64,000 nt of DNA from Peptococcaceae bacterium (GTDB lineage: Bacteria; Bacillota; DSM-12270; Thermacetogeniales; Thermacetogeniaceae), in contig JAHFCR010000002.1 of NCBI GenBank assembly GCA_023249405.1, positions 1 to 64,000 on the forward strand, in the 5' to 3' direction. The position numbers and the translations under genes were made by a program. The notes beneath the pieces are model-generated. The model saw only the letters and a list, made by a program, of their open reading frames with translations, did no database searches and was not told where the DNA came from. Shown piece by piece: positions 1 through 8,061 of this stretch; position 1 is the stretch's first letter, and every line of letters begins with the position of its first letter.

Positions 1-16
1 ATTAGAATTTTCCAGC

Positions 17-45
17 TTGTCTTTTTCCAGCTTTCGTTATATAAT
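17..45 (+). promoter_or_regulatory. sigma-A promoter of the M-box transcript
   Basis: A TTGTCT -35 box (17-22) and a perfect TATAAT -10 box (40-45) are separated by 17 bases. They lie about 25 bases upstream of the riboswitch aptamer, as expected for the start of the leader RNA. Confidence 0.8.
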
Positions 46-71
46 CAACGCGAAAATTGAATAAAGGACAT

Positions 72-227
72 TCCTTCGTTAGGCGAGGCTTCTGTATGGA
101 CAGACGCCACTGCCCGGAAACGTCGAAAGACGCCAATGGGTCAACAGGTATTACCGGCTTAAGGTTTTACCTAATGTGGCTGAGACCAATCTCTAAGCCA
201 TGCACGTGCTAAAGCTCAACGAGTGGG
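72..227 (+). promoter_or_regulatory. M-box (ykoK leader) magnesium riboswitch
   Basis: The leader carries the conserved blocks of the M-box aptamer in order: a CTTCGTTAGGCGAGGCTTCT-type 5' block, the ACGCCACTGCCC segment, GACGCCAATGGGTCAACAG, then TGCACGTGCTAAAGCTC and a closing AACGAG that pairs with the 5' CTTCGTT. M-box RNAs fold when Mg2+ is high and shut off Mg2+ transporter genes. A terminator hairpin follows at 258-285, and an MgtE-like gene and an NRAMP-type transporter lie downstream, which fits this role. The identification rests on recognition of the consensus blocks; a covariance search was not possible. Confidence 0.93.
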
Positions 228-257
228 GGGATGAGGTTGTTTGCATTGGCGAGACTG

Positions 258-285
258 AGTCTTCCCCGCGGGGAGGACTTTTTTA
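258..285 (+). terminator. Riboswitch-controlled intrinsic terminator
   Basis: A perfect 10-bp stem (258-267 with 270-279) is followed by six T residues. It stands between the M-box aptamer and the first coding start at 406, so it is the likely expression platform: Mg2+-bound aptamer would allow this hairpin to form and end transcription. Confidence 0.88.
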
Positions 286-405
286 TTGGGTAAATATGCC
301 ACCGCTGCCAGCAGCACCTGCGGCAAGGGCCTCGAGTATGCTGGAGGCAGGAGCAGGGGAGTTTAATACCGGGGACAGCCCCCGCTGAGCGAGGAGGGGA
401 AGGCC

Positions 406-1698
406 ATGGAAAAGGTCAAGGCGCAGAGGGAATTTTTCTTGAGTCAGGCGCTCGGCAAGCAGATCTTCGACAGTGAGGGCAAACTGGTCGGCCGGCTGCG
501 GGATATGGCGGTGCGCTGGGATAACCATTATCCCAGGGTGACCGGGATCAAGTTCGCCAAAGATGTCCAGAAACTGATCGAGATCAGCCAGATCGCCCAG
601 TGGGATGAACGCGGCATCCGGCTCAACGTGGCCTTCACCGAGGAGCTTCGCCCCCTGGAGGAGCAGGAGATCTACGTGGGCAAGTGGCTGCTCGACAAGC
701 AGATCATCGACACCAGGGGATCGAAACTGGTGCGGGTCAACGACATCATGCTGGCCTGGATCGACAGCAGTCCTTCTCCCGACCTGATCCTGGTGGCGGT
801 GGACGTGGGCGTGCGCGGCCTGATGCGCCGCATCGGCGTGGAAAGCCTGGTCAGGGGCCGGCCCCAGAACCTGGTGGACTGGAAGTACATCAACCCGCTG
901 GAGACCAGGATGGAGAGCCTGCGCCTGACCGTGGAGCGCCCCTCCTTGAATGAACTGCACCCCGCCGACCTGGCGGATATCATCGAGGACCTGGACAGCG
1001 TCAGCCGCAGCCAGTTGCTGGCCGGCCTGGACCAGCAGACCGCCATCGAGGCCCTGACCGAGGCGGATATCGATACTCAGGTGGAGATTATCACCGGCAT
1101 GGATACCGCCCAGGCCTCCAAGCTGCTGGCGGATATGCCGCCGGACGAGGCGGCGGATATCCTGGGCGAGCTGCCTGAGGAGAAATCGAATGAACTGCTG
1201 AGCTTGATGGATCAGGAGGAGGCCGAGGATGTACGGGAGCTGATGGAGTACGAGGAGGACACCGCCGGCGCCCTGATGACCACCGAGTTCATCTCCTTCC
1301 CGGCTGATACCACCGCCGAGAACTGCATCAACCGGCTGCGGGAACTGGCGCCTTCGGCCGAGACCATCTACTACCTGTACATCGTGGACCATGACGAGGC
1401 CCTCAAGGGAGTGGTGACGCTGCGGGACCTGATCGTGGCCGCCCCGCAGACCCAACTGGGCGCGATCATGCTGCCCCGCATCTACAGCGTGCAGGGCGGC
1501 GACGATGTGCACAGGGTGCAGGAGATGGTTATGAAATACGACCTGCTGGCCTTGCCGGTCATCGATGATGCCGGGGTGCTGCTGGGGATCATCACGGTGG
1601 ACGACGTCATGGACACCGTCCTCCCGGACCGCAGCAGCCTGGATAGTTTTGCCGACTTCATGACCCGCAGCAAGTCGTGGAGAAGGTGGAAGCCATGA
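406..1698 (+). CDS. Soluble PRC-barrel / MgtE-N / CBS-pair protein (magnesium sensor partner)
   Basis: This 430-residue protein has two N-terminal PRC-barrel-like segments (about 5-80 and 85-165), an MgtE N-terminal superhelix (about 180-285, repeated LADMPPDEAADILGELP-type helices) and a CBS pair (about 290-410, with the VTLRDL and ITVDDVMD motifs). MgtE channels continue into five transmembrane helices. Here the protein stops after the CBS pair and is wholly soluble. In MgtE the N and CBS domains sense cytosolic Mg2+ and gate the pore. By inference this stand-alone version regulates the transporter encoded next, whose start overlaps its 3' end. A GGAGGGG ribosome site precedes the ATG. The M-box riboswitch upstream places both genes under Mg2+ control. 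The domain call is secure; the partner role is inferred. Confidence 0.88.
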   Translation: MEKVKAQREFFLSQALGKQIFDSEGKLVGRLRDMAVRWDNHYPRVTGIKFAKDVQKLIEISQIAQWDERGIRLNVAFTEELRPLEEQEIYVGKWLLDKQIIDTRGSKLVRVNDIMLAWIDSSPSPDLILVAVDVGVRGLMRRIGVESLVRGRPQNLVDWKYINPLETRMESLRLTVERPSLNELHPADLADIIEDLDSVSRSQLLAGLDQQTAIEALTEADIDTQVEIITGMDTAQASKLLADMPPDEAADILGELPEEKSNELLSLMDQEEAEDVRELMEYEEDTAGALMTTEFISFPADTTAENCINRLRELAPSAETIYYLYIVDHDEALKGVVTLRDLIVAAPQTQLGAIMLPRIYSVQGGDDVHRVQEMVMKYDLLALPVIDDAGVLLGIITVDDVMDTVLPDRSSLDSFADFMTRSKSWRRWKP

Positions 1699-2951
1699 AA
1701 TCCCTCTGGAAGATCGGCCCGCTGCGAGGCCTGCTGCTGTTCCTGGCGATCATGGGGCCGGGCATCATCACCGCCAACGTGGACAACGACGCCGGCGGCA
1801 TCACCACTTACTCGGTGACCGGGGCCACCCTTGGCTACAAGCTGCTGTGGGTCTTCATCCCGATGATCCTGGCCCTGATCGTGATCCAGGAGATGAGCGC
1901 CCGCATGGGGGCCGTCACCGGTAAGGGATTGTCCGACCTGATCAGGGAGCGGTTCGGGGTCAAGGTGATCCTGCTGGTGATGGTGGTCCTGCTGGTGGCC
2001 AATCTGGGCAATACCGTTTCCGAATTTGCCGGTGTGGCCGCCAGCACAGAGTTGCTGGGGATCAGCAAGTACATCGCCGTGCCAATTGTGGCTCTGGTCG
2101 TCTGGTGGATCGTCATCAAGGGCTCCTACAAGATGGTGGAGCGGGTCTTCCTGTTCGCCTCCGCCCTGTACCTGTGCTACATACCGTCCACGATCATGGC
2201 CAGGCCTGACTGGGGCCAGGTGGCCCGGTACATGGTGGTGCCCAGCTTCAGCTTCGATCCGGTCTATCTGACTCTGCTGATCGGGCTGATCGGCACGACC
2301 ATCGCCCCCTGGATGCAGTTCTACCTGCAGTCGTCGGTGGTGGAGAAGGGGATCACCATCAAGCAGTACGAGTATACCCGCCTCGACGTGATCGTCGGCT
2401 GCTTCATGACCTGCGTGATCGCCGCTTTTATCGTCGTTGCCTGCGCCTCCACGCTCAACGTACACCACATCCACATCGCGACGGCGAGCGACGCCGCCCT
2501 GGCCTTCAGGCCGCTGGCCGGGCCCTGGGCCTATCTATTGTTTGCCTTCGGCCTGTTCAACGCCTCTCTGTTCTCGGCCTCCATCTTGCCCCTGTCGACG
2601 GCCTACTACATCTGCGAGGCCCTGGGCCTGGAGGCCGGGGTCGACAAGCAGTGGGACGAGGCCCCGGTCTTCTACTGGATGTATACCGCCTTTGTGGCGG
2701 TGGGAGCGGGGATCATCATGATCCCGGACATCCCCCTGATCGGAGTGATGTTGTGGTCGCAGGTGGCCAACGGGATCCTGCTGCCCTTCGTGCTGATCTT
2801 CATGCTGACCCTGATCAACAACAAGGATATCATGGGCCGTTACACCAACTCCAGAGGCTTCAACGCCGTCTCCTGGGTGACTGTGGCGATCATGATCAGT
2901 CTGACCGGGCTATTGATAGCGATCTCCATCTTCCCGCACCTGCTGGCCTGA
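1695..2951 (+). CDS. NRAMP-related (probable Mg2+) transporter
   Basis: This is an 11-TM NRAMP/SLC11 family protein of about 418 residues. The family reads DPGN in TM1 and MPH in TM6; here the TM1 stretch reads NVDNDAGGI and the TM6 stretch GTTIAPW, so the metal-coordinating methionine is replaced by alanine. These replacements are described for NRAMP-related magnesium transporters (NRMTs), which carry Mg2+ rather than Mn2+/Fe2+. The M-box control and overlap with an MgtE-like sensor gene support Mg2+ as substrate. I chose the ATG at 1695 because GGAGAAGG lies 8 bases upstream; a GTG at 1677 is possible but has no site. Substrate assignment is inferred from motifs and context. Confidence 0.9.
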   Translation: MKSLWKIGPLRGLLLFLAIMGPGIITANVDNDAGGITTYSVTGATLGYKLLWVFIPMILALIVIQEMSARMGAVTGKGLSDLIRERFGVKVILLVMVVLLVANLGNTVSEFAGVAASTELLGISKYIAVPIVALVVWWIVIKGSYKMVERVFLFASALYLCYIPSTIMARPDWGQVARYMVVPSFSFDPVYLTLLIGLIGTTIAPWMQFYLQSSVVEKGITIKQYEYTRLDVIVGCFMTCVIAAFIVVACASTLNVHHIHIATASDAALAFRPLAGPWAYLLFAFGLFNASLFSASILPLSTAYYICEALGLEAGVDKQWDEAPVFYWMYTAFVAVGAGIIMIPDIPLIGVMLWSQVANGILLPFVLIFMLTLINNKDIMGRYTNSRGFNAVSWVTVAIMISLTGLLIAISIFPHLLA

Positions 2952-3245
2952 GCGCATAACCGGTTAATCGGCCCCCAGTCTGCTATCAACCGCAGGTGTG
3001 CCAATCCGTTTTTTCGGAAGCATTTCCGCCATTTCGGAAGCCTGGCTCCTTCAACAGCCACCTCAGCAACTCCTCTTCCTCGCAGCCGATCGTCCAGAAC
3101 CTGTCTGCAGCCCGCTATCTCCCCCAGCTGGGATAATTCTCCCCTCACCCCTGATTGTGGCACGTGTCTTGCTTTAATGTATAGGTGAGAACCAAAAATA
3201 AACAGGCAGCCGGAAGCAGCGCCTGAGCCAAAGGGGGAGAATAAA

Positions 3246-3422
3246 ATGGCAGTAGTGCTGAAGCATGAGGAACCCGAGCGCACGGATGAGACCAGGAAAC
3301 TGCACCTGATTCCAGGGAAGCATGGCCAGGCGGCCGGAACTGCAACGGCAGAGATGGAATTCCCCTACGACGACCTCTACCTGATGTACGACTACATCAC
3401 CAAGGAATTAGGAATCAAGTAG
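3246..3422 (+). CDS. 58-residue hypothetical protein
   Basis: The sequence has an ATG preceded by an excellent GGGGGAG ribosome site at a good distance, 58 codons, a TAG stop and a strong terminator 40 bases later, so it looks like a complete monocistronic gene. The product is charged and ends in a tyrosine-rich stretch (DDLYLMYDYITKELGIK). It has no signal peptide or membrane segment. I recognise no family. The 290 bases between it and the transporter upstream hold no other gene. A possible promoter (TTGTGG, 17 bases, TGTATA around 3154-3182) precedes it. Confidence 0.65.
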   Translation: MAVVLKHEEPERTDETRKLHLIPGKHGQAAGTATAEMEFPYDDLYLMYDYITKELGIK

Positions 3423-3460
3423 CAAACAGATGAAACTACAAAAAAATGATGCCAACCTAA

Positions 3461-3508
3461 CAACCGCCTGCTAGGACCGGACAGGAACCTGGCAGGCGGT
3501 TGCATTTT
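3461..3508 (+). terminator. Intrinsic terminator after the 58-residue gene
   Basis: A perfect 11-bp stem (3461-3471 with 3492-3502) with a 20-base loop is followed by CATTTT. It separates the rightward small gene from the leftward efflux operon. Confidence 0.75.
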
Positions 3509-3541
3509 ACTCCGGCCAACCACCGGGTGAGCCGACCCGCC

Positions 3542-4702
3542 CTAGATCTTCGATGCAGCCGTCTCCGCCACCACCATGTTATCCCGCAGCATGCTCACGT
3601 TGGAAGTGGCCACCCGTTCGCCCACCAGCACCCCCGATACCACCTGCACATCGCTGGCGCCTCTCAGACCCAGGGCAGCCTGGCGCCTGTGCGCCGAGGC
3701 GCCGTCGATGACGTAGACGTAATCTTTGCCATCCTCGCTCTGAATGGCGGCCAGGGGCACGATCACCCCGGCCGGCGCCGACAGGTTGAAGGTGGCCCTG
3801 GCAGTCATGCCGGCCAGCAGCCGGCCGGCATTCTGCAGCCTGATCACCACCGGAAAATATTGCCCCGTGGCCGAAGCCGCCGGTCCGACCTGGGTGACCT
3901 GACCCTCAAAACTCTGGCCGGGCAGGGCATCGATGCTCACCGGCACCTGCTGGCCATCGGCCAGCAGGGGTACGGCGTCCTGGAAGACACTGCCCTGCAA
4001 CTTCAGGGCGGAGGTGTCCTCGACGGTCATCAGCGGTGCGCTCGGAGAGGCCATCCCGCCGGGATCGATACTGCGGCTGCTGATGACGCCGTCGATCGGG
4101 CTGGTGATCGTCCCGTTGCCGATCTCCACCTGGAGCAGATTGGCCGCCGCCTCCGCCTGGGCGAGGCCGGACCCGCTGGCGGTCTGGTACTGCTTATTGG
4201 CATTGGCATAGGCGTTGGTAGCCTGGTCCAGCTTGTTCTGGGCATCGTCCAGCTGGCTCTGGGATGCCGCCGCGCTGTCGAAAAGCATCTTTGTCCGATC
4301 ATATGACTTCTGGGCCATGTCCAGATTTGATTTGGCGTTGGCGATCCCGATCTCGGCCTGCCCGGCCTGGTCCCTGACCGCCTGGACCGCCGCCTGGGCC
4401 TGCTGCAGTTGGGCATTCAGCTCCTTGGTGTCGATCTGCGCCAGCAACTGGCCGGACCGGACCCGGTCTCCCACATCCACCCCCACCGTCTGCACCTGGC
4501 CGGATACCTTGCTGAAGATGCTCACTGACTGATCGGGCGTCAGGACGCCTGAAATGGCCACCGCCTTGGCGATCTGTCCGCTTCTGGCAGGCACTGTGGT
4601 CAGGGTCACCTGATCGGCCCCCCGGCCACTGCATCCGGCGATGCCGAAGCCGGTCACGCCGATCAGGAGCACCAACATCGCACGTTTCCACCTGTTCTCC
4701 AT
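3542..4702 (-). CDS. RND-type periplasmic adaptor (HlyD/AcrA family) lipoprotein
   Basis: A membrane-fusion/adaptor protein of 386 residues. It begins with a lipoprotein signal (lipobox IAGC, Cys24), then has a biotinyl-lipoyl half (GQVQTVGVDVGDRVRSGQLL), a long Gln/Ala-rich coiled-coil hairpin (about 95-185), the second lipoyl half (GVISSRSIDPGGMAS) and beta-barrel and membrane-proximal domains. It is the last gene of a four-gene leftward operon (marR, MFS pump, short adaptor, this gene). In monoderm bacteria such adaptors work at the outer face of the cytoplasmic membrane without TolC. A GAGGAG site precedes the ATG. The exported substrate is unknown. Confidence 0.9.
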   Translation of the reverse strand: MENRWKRAMLVLLIGVTGFGIAGCSGRGADQVTLTTVPARSGQIAKAVAISGVLTPDQSVSIFSKVSGQVQTVGVDVGDRVRSGQLLAQIDTKELNAQLQQAQAAVQAVRDQAGQAEIGIANAKSNLDMAQKSYDRTKMLFDSAAASQSQLDDAQNKLDQATNAYANANKQYQTASGSGLAQAEAAANLLQVEIGNGTITSPIDGVISSRSIDPGGMASPSAPLMTVEDTSALKLQGSVFQDAVPLLADGQQVPVSIDALPGQSFEGQVTQVGPAASATGQYFPVVIRLQNAGRLLAGMTARATFNLSAPAGVIVPLAAIQSEDGKDYVYVIDGASAHRRQAALGLRGASDVQVVSGVLVGERVATSNVSMLRDNMVVAETAASKI

Positions 4703-4755
4703 CGTTATTCTCCTCTTTACACAGAACTTTTTATAGCACCCGTCACAGCCGGCGT

Positions 4756-5478
4756 CTATTTGATGTGGATCTTCACGGTGGCGTTCATCCCGGCCATCAA
4801 CTGGGCATCTCCGGTCTCCAGCAGGTGGATCTTGACCGGGATCACCTGCGTCACCTTGGTGTAGTTGCCGCTGTCATTCTGCGACGGCAGCAGCGAGAAG
4901 GTCGAGGTGGTCGCCCGTCCGAGGTTCTCCACCCGGCCCTGAAAATCCCGCCCGGGATAGGCGTCGATGCGCACATCGACCAGTTCGCCGGGATGAACGC
5001 TGCGGATGGCGCCTTCCTTGATGTTGGCGCTGACATACAGGTTGGCGGTATCGGCGATCACCGCCAGGGACATGCCGGAGGCGGCCATCTCACCCACCAC
5101 CGCGCTCGACTGGATCACCTGGCCGGTGATGGGCGCCTTGATCTCGGACTTGTCGGCCATCATTCCGGCCACAGAGGTCATGCTCTGGGGATTGATCGCC
5201 CCCAGGGTGATGCCGTAGGTCAGGGCGGAGCCCAGGTCCTGCTGGCCGATCACATCGCCGGCCTTGACCGTATCCCCTTCTCTGACCTGCCATTCCAGGA
5301 GCTTGCCGGAGATCTCCGGAGTCACCGTCACGGTGTCCGCCGCCACCCGGGCATCCTCCGTGGAGACGTAATGCGCCCCCTCGTACCAGTAGTAGCCGAC
5401 GATCCCCAGGACGCCGAGCAGGGCCACCGCAATCACAATGGCGATCACTGTGCGCCTCGGCAGTTGAATTTTCTGCAT
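4756..5478 (-). CDS. Short HlyD/EmrA-type efflux adaptor
   Basis: This 240-residue protein has one N-terminal membrane helix (about 9-29), the EmrA-like YVSTEDARVAADTVTVTPEI lead-in, a split lipoyl domain and a beta-barrel (VRIDAYPGRDFQGRVENLG). Where EmrA has a coiled-coil hairpin of roughly 100 residues there is only a stretch of about 40, so it is shorter than typical EmrA (about 390). A GAGGAGGAG site sits just before the ATG. It follows the MFS pump gene and precedes a second, full-length adaptor. The pairing with an EmrB-like pump suggests drug or metabolite efflux; no substrate is indicated. Confidence 0.88.
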   Translation of the reverse strand: MQKIQLPRRTVIAIVIAVALLGVLGIVGYYWYEGAHYVSTEDARVAADTVTVTPEISGKLLEWQVREGDTVKAGDVIGQQDLGSALTYGITLGAINPQSMTSVAGMMADKSEIKAPITGQVIQSSAVVGEMAASGMSLAVIADTANLYVSANIKEGAIRSVHPGELVDVRIDAYPGRDFQGRVENLGRATTSTFSLLPSQNDSGNYTKVTQVIPVKIHLLETGDAQLMAGMNATVKIHIK

Positions 5479-5559
5479 AAAAGCTCCTCCTCACCCGAAC
5501 AGATGCATGTTTGCTATTACCTGCTGATGACATCATTCCACGCCGGCAAATCTGGCGTA

Positions 5560-7242
5560 TTACTCACCGGTCACCTGCACCCCGGGCCCCCGGTCGTTTC
5601 GCAGGAACAGGGCCGGGATCACTCCGAACAGGGTGACCGCGGCGGCAATGATGAAGACATCATCGATTCCCTTGACAAAGGCGGCCCGGGCCACGATCCC
5701 CTCCAGGTAGGCAGTCCCCAGCAATTTCACCTGGGCGCTGATCGCCCCCCCGCCCATGTACGCCCCGGCCTTCTGGAAGAAGTCGTTCAGGGCCAGGTTC
5801 CAGGGGGTGACGTTTGTGGCCATCTGCGCACTGTGAACGGCGATCCGCGTGTTCATCATCGAAGTCAGCACGGCGATCCCGAAGGAACTGGCCACCTGCC
5901 TGATGATGTTGGTCATGGCCGACCCCCGGCCCACCAGTTCGGTGGGCAGCACCGCCATCGCCGCTGTCTGGGCGGGCATGTTGGCCAGGGCGATCACCGC
6001 CCCGCGCACCATCACCCAGTAGATTATGGTGGTCGTGGCGGTTTCCAGGCTCAGGCCGTGAAAGACATAGGTCATGTAAGCCAGGGCGGCGATGCCGCAG
6101 ACCGCCAGCAGCCGCGGCCCGAACCGGTCATAGAGATTGCCCGCGATCGGCATCATCACCGCAGACGTCAGGGCGCCCGGCATCATCAACAGGCCGGTGT
6201 CCATCGCCCCCAGGCCCCGCACTTCCTGGAGAAACAGCGGCAGGTAGAACATCCCGGCATACAGCCCGATGGTAGTGATCACCACCATCAGGTTGGCCAT
6301 GGTGAAGGTCGGATACCGGTACACCCGCAGTTCCAGCAGCGGGTTGGCCGAGGTCAGTTCCAGGTAGATGAACAGGATGATGCAAACGGCGCTGGCATAG
6401 AGCAGGAGGGTGATCGATTCCGAGTGCCAGCCCCAGTCGGCGCCCTTGCTCAGCGCCAGCAGCAGGCAGAACAGCCCCGCCGCCGAAGTCAGCGCCCCCC
6501 CGATGTCCAGGCTGCCCGCCTCCCGGGTCTGAAACTCCGGTATCAGGAACAGGGACAGCAGGATCCCGATTGCCCCGATCGGCAGGTTGATGGTGAAGAT
6601 CCAGCGCCAGTTGACGTATTCGACCAGGTAGCCGCCCAGGGTGGGGCCGATCGCCGGAGCGACCAGCAGGGCAATCCCGAAGATGCCCATCCCGCCGCCG
6701 ATCCGCTCCTTGGGCACCATCCGGAAGATCATCGCCATGGTGGTGGGCATGATCATCCCCCCACCCATGGCCTGGATGACCCGGGCGACGATCAGGGAGT
6801 TGATGCTCCAACTCATGGCGCACAGCAGTGAACCGAAGACGAAGACGGCCATCGAAAAAATATACAGCCGCTTGAATCCCAGCTTGTCGCCCAGCCAGCC
6901 GCTCAGGGGCACCACCACGCCCATGGCCAGCATGTAGATGGTGACCACCCACTCCACGGTGCTGGTGCTGGCGTTGAACACGCTCATAATGGTGGGGACG
7001 GCCACATTGACGATGCTGGAGTCCAGGATCGACATGAAGGCGCCGATCAGGGCGACCAGCACCGGGATGATCCAGGGCCCGATCTGCCCGCCGTTGCCGG
7101 CTTCAGCAGTCTTGCCATTACCCGGCACGCCATGGCTGCCGCCTGCGGCTGGTTCCCGACCGGTCCCGTTCGGCGCCGCGCTCCCGCTCGGCAGCCCCGA
7201 GTTCCCGGACTGCCCAAACTTTTTGCCGTTTTTATCGCTCAA
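5560..7242 (-). CDS. DHA2 family (EmrB/QacA-like) MFS efflux transporter
   Basis: A 14-TM major facilitator protein of 560 residues. It shows the DHA2 signature near TM1 (LDSSIVNVAVPTIM), motif A (GWLGDKLGFKRLYIFS) and motif C (GIFGIALLVAPAIGPTLGG). A glycine/proline-rich cytosolic tail of about 50 residues precedes TM1, longer than usual. I chose the TTG at 7242, seven bases after AAGGTG; a TTG six bases upstream is also open but sits on the ribosome site. The start overlaps the stop of the marR gene, so the two are translationally coupled. Proton-driven export of toxic organics is the family role. Confidence 0.92.
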   Translation of the reverse strand: MSDKNGKKFGQSGNSGLPSGSAAPNGTGREPAAGGSHGVPGNGKTAEAGNGGQIGPWIIPVLVALIGAFMSILDSSIVNVAVPTIMSVFNASTSTVEWVVTIYMLAMGVVVPLSGWLGDKLGFKRLYIFSMAVFVFGSLLCAMSWSINSLIVARVIQAMGGGMIMPTTMAMIFRMVPKERIGGGMGIFGIALLVAPAIGPTLGGYLVEYVNWRWIFTINLPIGAIGILLSLFLIPEFQTREAGSLDIGGALTSAAGLFCLLLALSKGADWGWHSESITLLLYASAVCIILFIYLELTSANPLLELRVYRYPTFTMANLMVVITTIGLYAGMFYLPLFLQEVRGLGAMDTGLLMMPGALTSAVMMPIAGNLYDRFGPRLLAVCGIAALAYMTYVFHGLSLETATTTIIYWVMVRGAVIALANMPAQTAAMAVLPTELVGRGSAMTNIIRQVASSFGIAVLTSMMNTRIAVHSAQMATNVTPWNLALNDFFQKAGAYMGGGAISAQVKLLGTAYLEGIVARAAFVKGIDDVFIIAAAVTLFGVIPALFLRNDRGPGVQVTGE

Positions 7243-7676
7243 CTGCAATCACCTTTGTCATTCTCCAAGTGATCGAGAATCCTCTGCAGATCATCGATCA
7301 GCCTTGAGTAGTTTTCCACCGGCAGGATCCCGATCATCGCCTGCAGCTCGGTTTCCACCCTGGCCGTAAGGCGCTCGACGCAGATGGACAGTTTCGGAGC
7401 GCACCTGATCAGGATGCTGCGGCGGTCCTCCGGATCGGGAACCCGCTGCAGCCACCCCCCGGTCACCAGCCGGTCCAGGATGCCGGTGAGGGTGCTCGGG
7501 GGAATACCGATCCTTTCGGACAACTCGCTGGCCCGGCAGGTCTGCCGGCGGTGCATCGCCTTCAGCACCACGATCTCTGTAGCGGACAGGCCCTCTGATT
7601 CGAACAGCGGCGCTAACCGCCGGTGCAGCTTGCGGGATATCTGGCTTAGCAATTCGATCAGTTGAGCATCCTGCAT
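7239..7676 (-). CDS. MarR family transcriptional regulator
   Basis: A winged-helix regulator of 145 residues with recognition segment CRASELSERIGIPPSTLTGI and wing DPEDRRSILIR, both standard for MarR. It is first in the efflux operon, so it probably represses its own promoter and is released by a ligand of the pump. I chose the ATG at 7676, which has AAGGTGG five bases upstream; the open frame extends to 7745 but that stretch contains the -10 box of the promoter. Confidence 0.92.
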   Translation of the reverse strand: MQDAQLIELLSQISRKLHRRLAPLFESEGLSATEIVVLKAMHRRQTCRASELSERIGIPPSTLTGILDRLVTGGWLQRVPDPEDRRSILIRCAPKLSICVERLTARVETELQAMIGILPVENYSRLIDDLQRILDHLENDKGDCS

Positions 7677-7724
7677 ACCTGCCACCTTGCTTCGATTTCG
7701 TATATTTCGATTACGTACTATTAC

Positions 7725-7753
7725 AGGATAGCCATCCTGGAGCATTCTGTCAA
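7725..7753 (-). promoter_or_regulatory. Promoter of the marR-efflux operon
   Basis: On the minus strand TTGACA (7753-7748) and TATCCT (7730-7725) are 17 bases apart. The -10 box forms part of the palindrome AGGATAGCCATCCT. An AT-rich imperfect repeat (CGTAATCGAAATATACG, about 7700-7716) follows and is a candidate MarR operator. Confidence 0.65.
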
Positions 7754-8061
7754 TTCTTTTTTTGCAATATATGGGAGCATCCAGGGCCTATCGGCATTAT
7801 ATGTCCGGCCGCCTTCATGATCAACCGGGCAAGCGCCTTCCCCGGCGCTTTCAATCATGCCAGGCAATGATCATTGACTTTCTCGCCGCAAAACACCTAG
7901 AATAGACTAGGAATTACCTTTTAAATATTTCTGTTATTACTATTTGTTATAGTTGGACAGGCTTTTACACCGCCACCATTGAGTGTAAAAAGGCCTGCAA
8001 TGTTGTATGACAGCCCTGAAAAGGCTAGTCGTAAATAGAGAGATAAGGGAGAGAGTGAGAA
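7754..8061. other. Intergenic region before the double-cubane gene, with an inverted repeat at 7960-7997
   Basis: There is no gene here. The region holds a near-perfect inverted repeat (arms 7960-7972 and 7983-7997, CAGGCTTTTACAC against GTGTAAAAAGGCCTG) located 65 bases before the ATG at 8062. It has no T-run immediately after it, so it looks more like an operator or 5' leader stem than a terminator. AT-rich sequence at 7915-7955 probably holds the promoter. Confidence 0.45.

Noticed and set aside
283-1512. A 409-codon minus-strand frame opposite the MgtE-like gene
   Set aside because: The plus-strand protein has clear domains and a riboswitch; the antisense product is His-rich and resembles no family.
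1677-1694. GTG start for the NRAMP-type transporter
   Set aside because: The segment is the ribosome site for the ATG at 1695 and lies within the upstream gene.
4765-6831. A 688-codon open frame on the plus strand opposite the efflux genes
   Set aside because: It is antisense to two well-recognised families, rich in His/Gly/Gln codons typical of mirrored GC-rich genes, and has no ribosome site.
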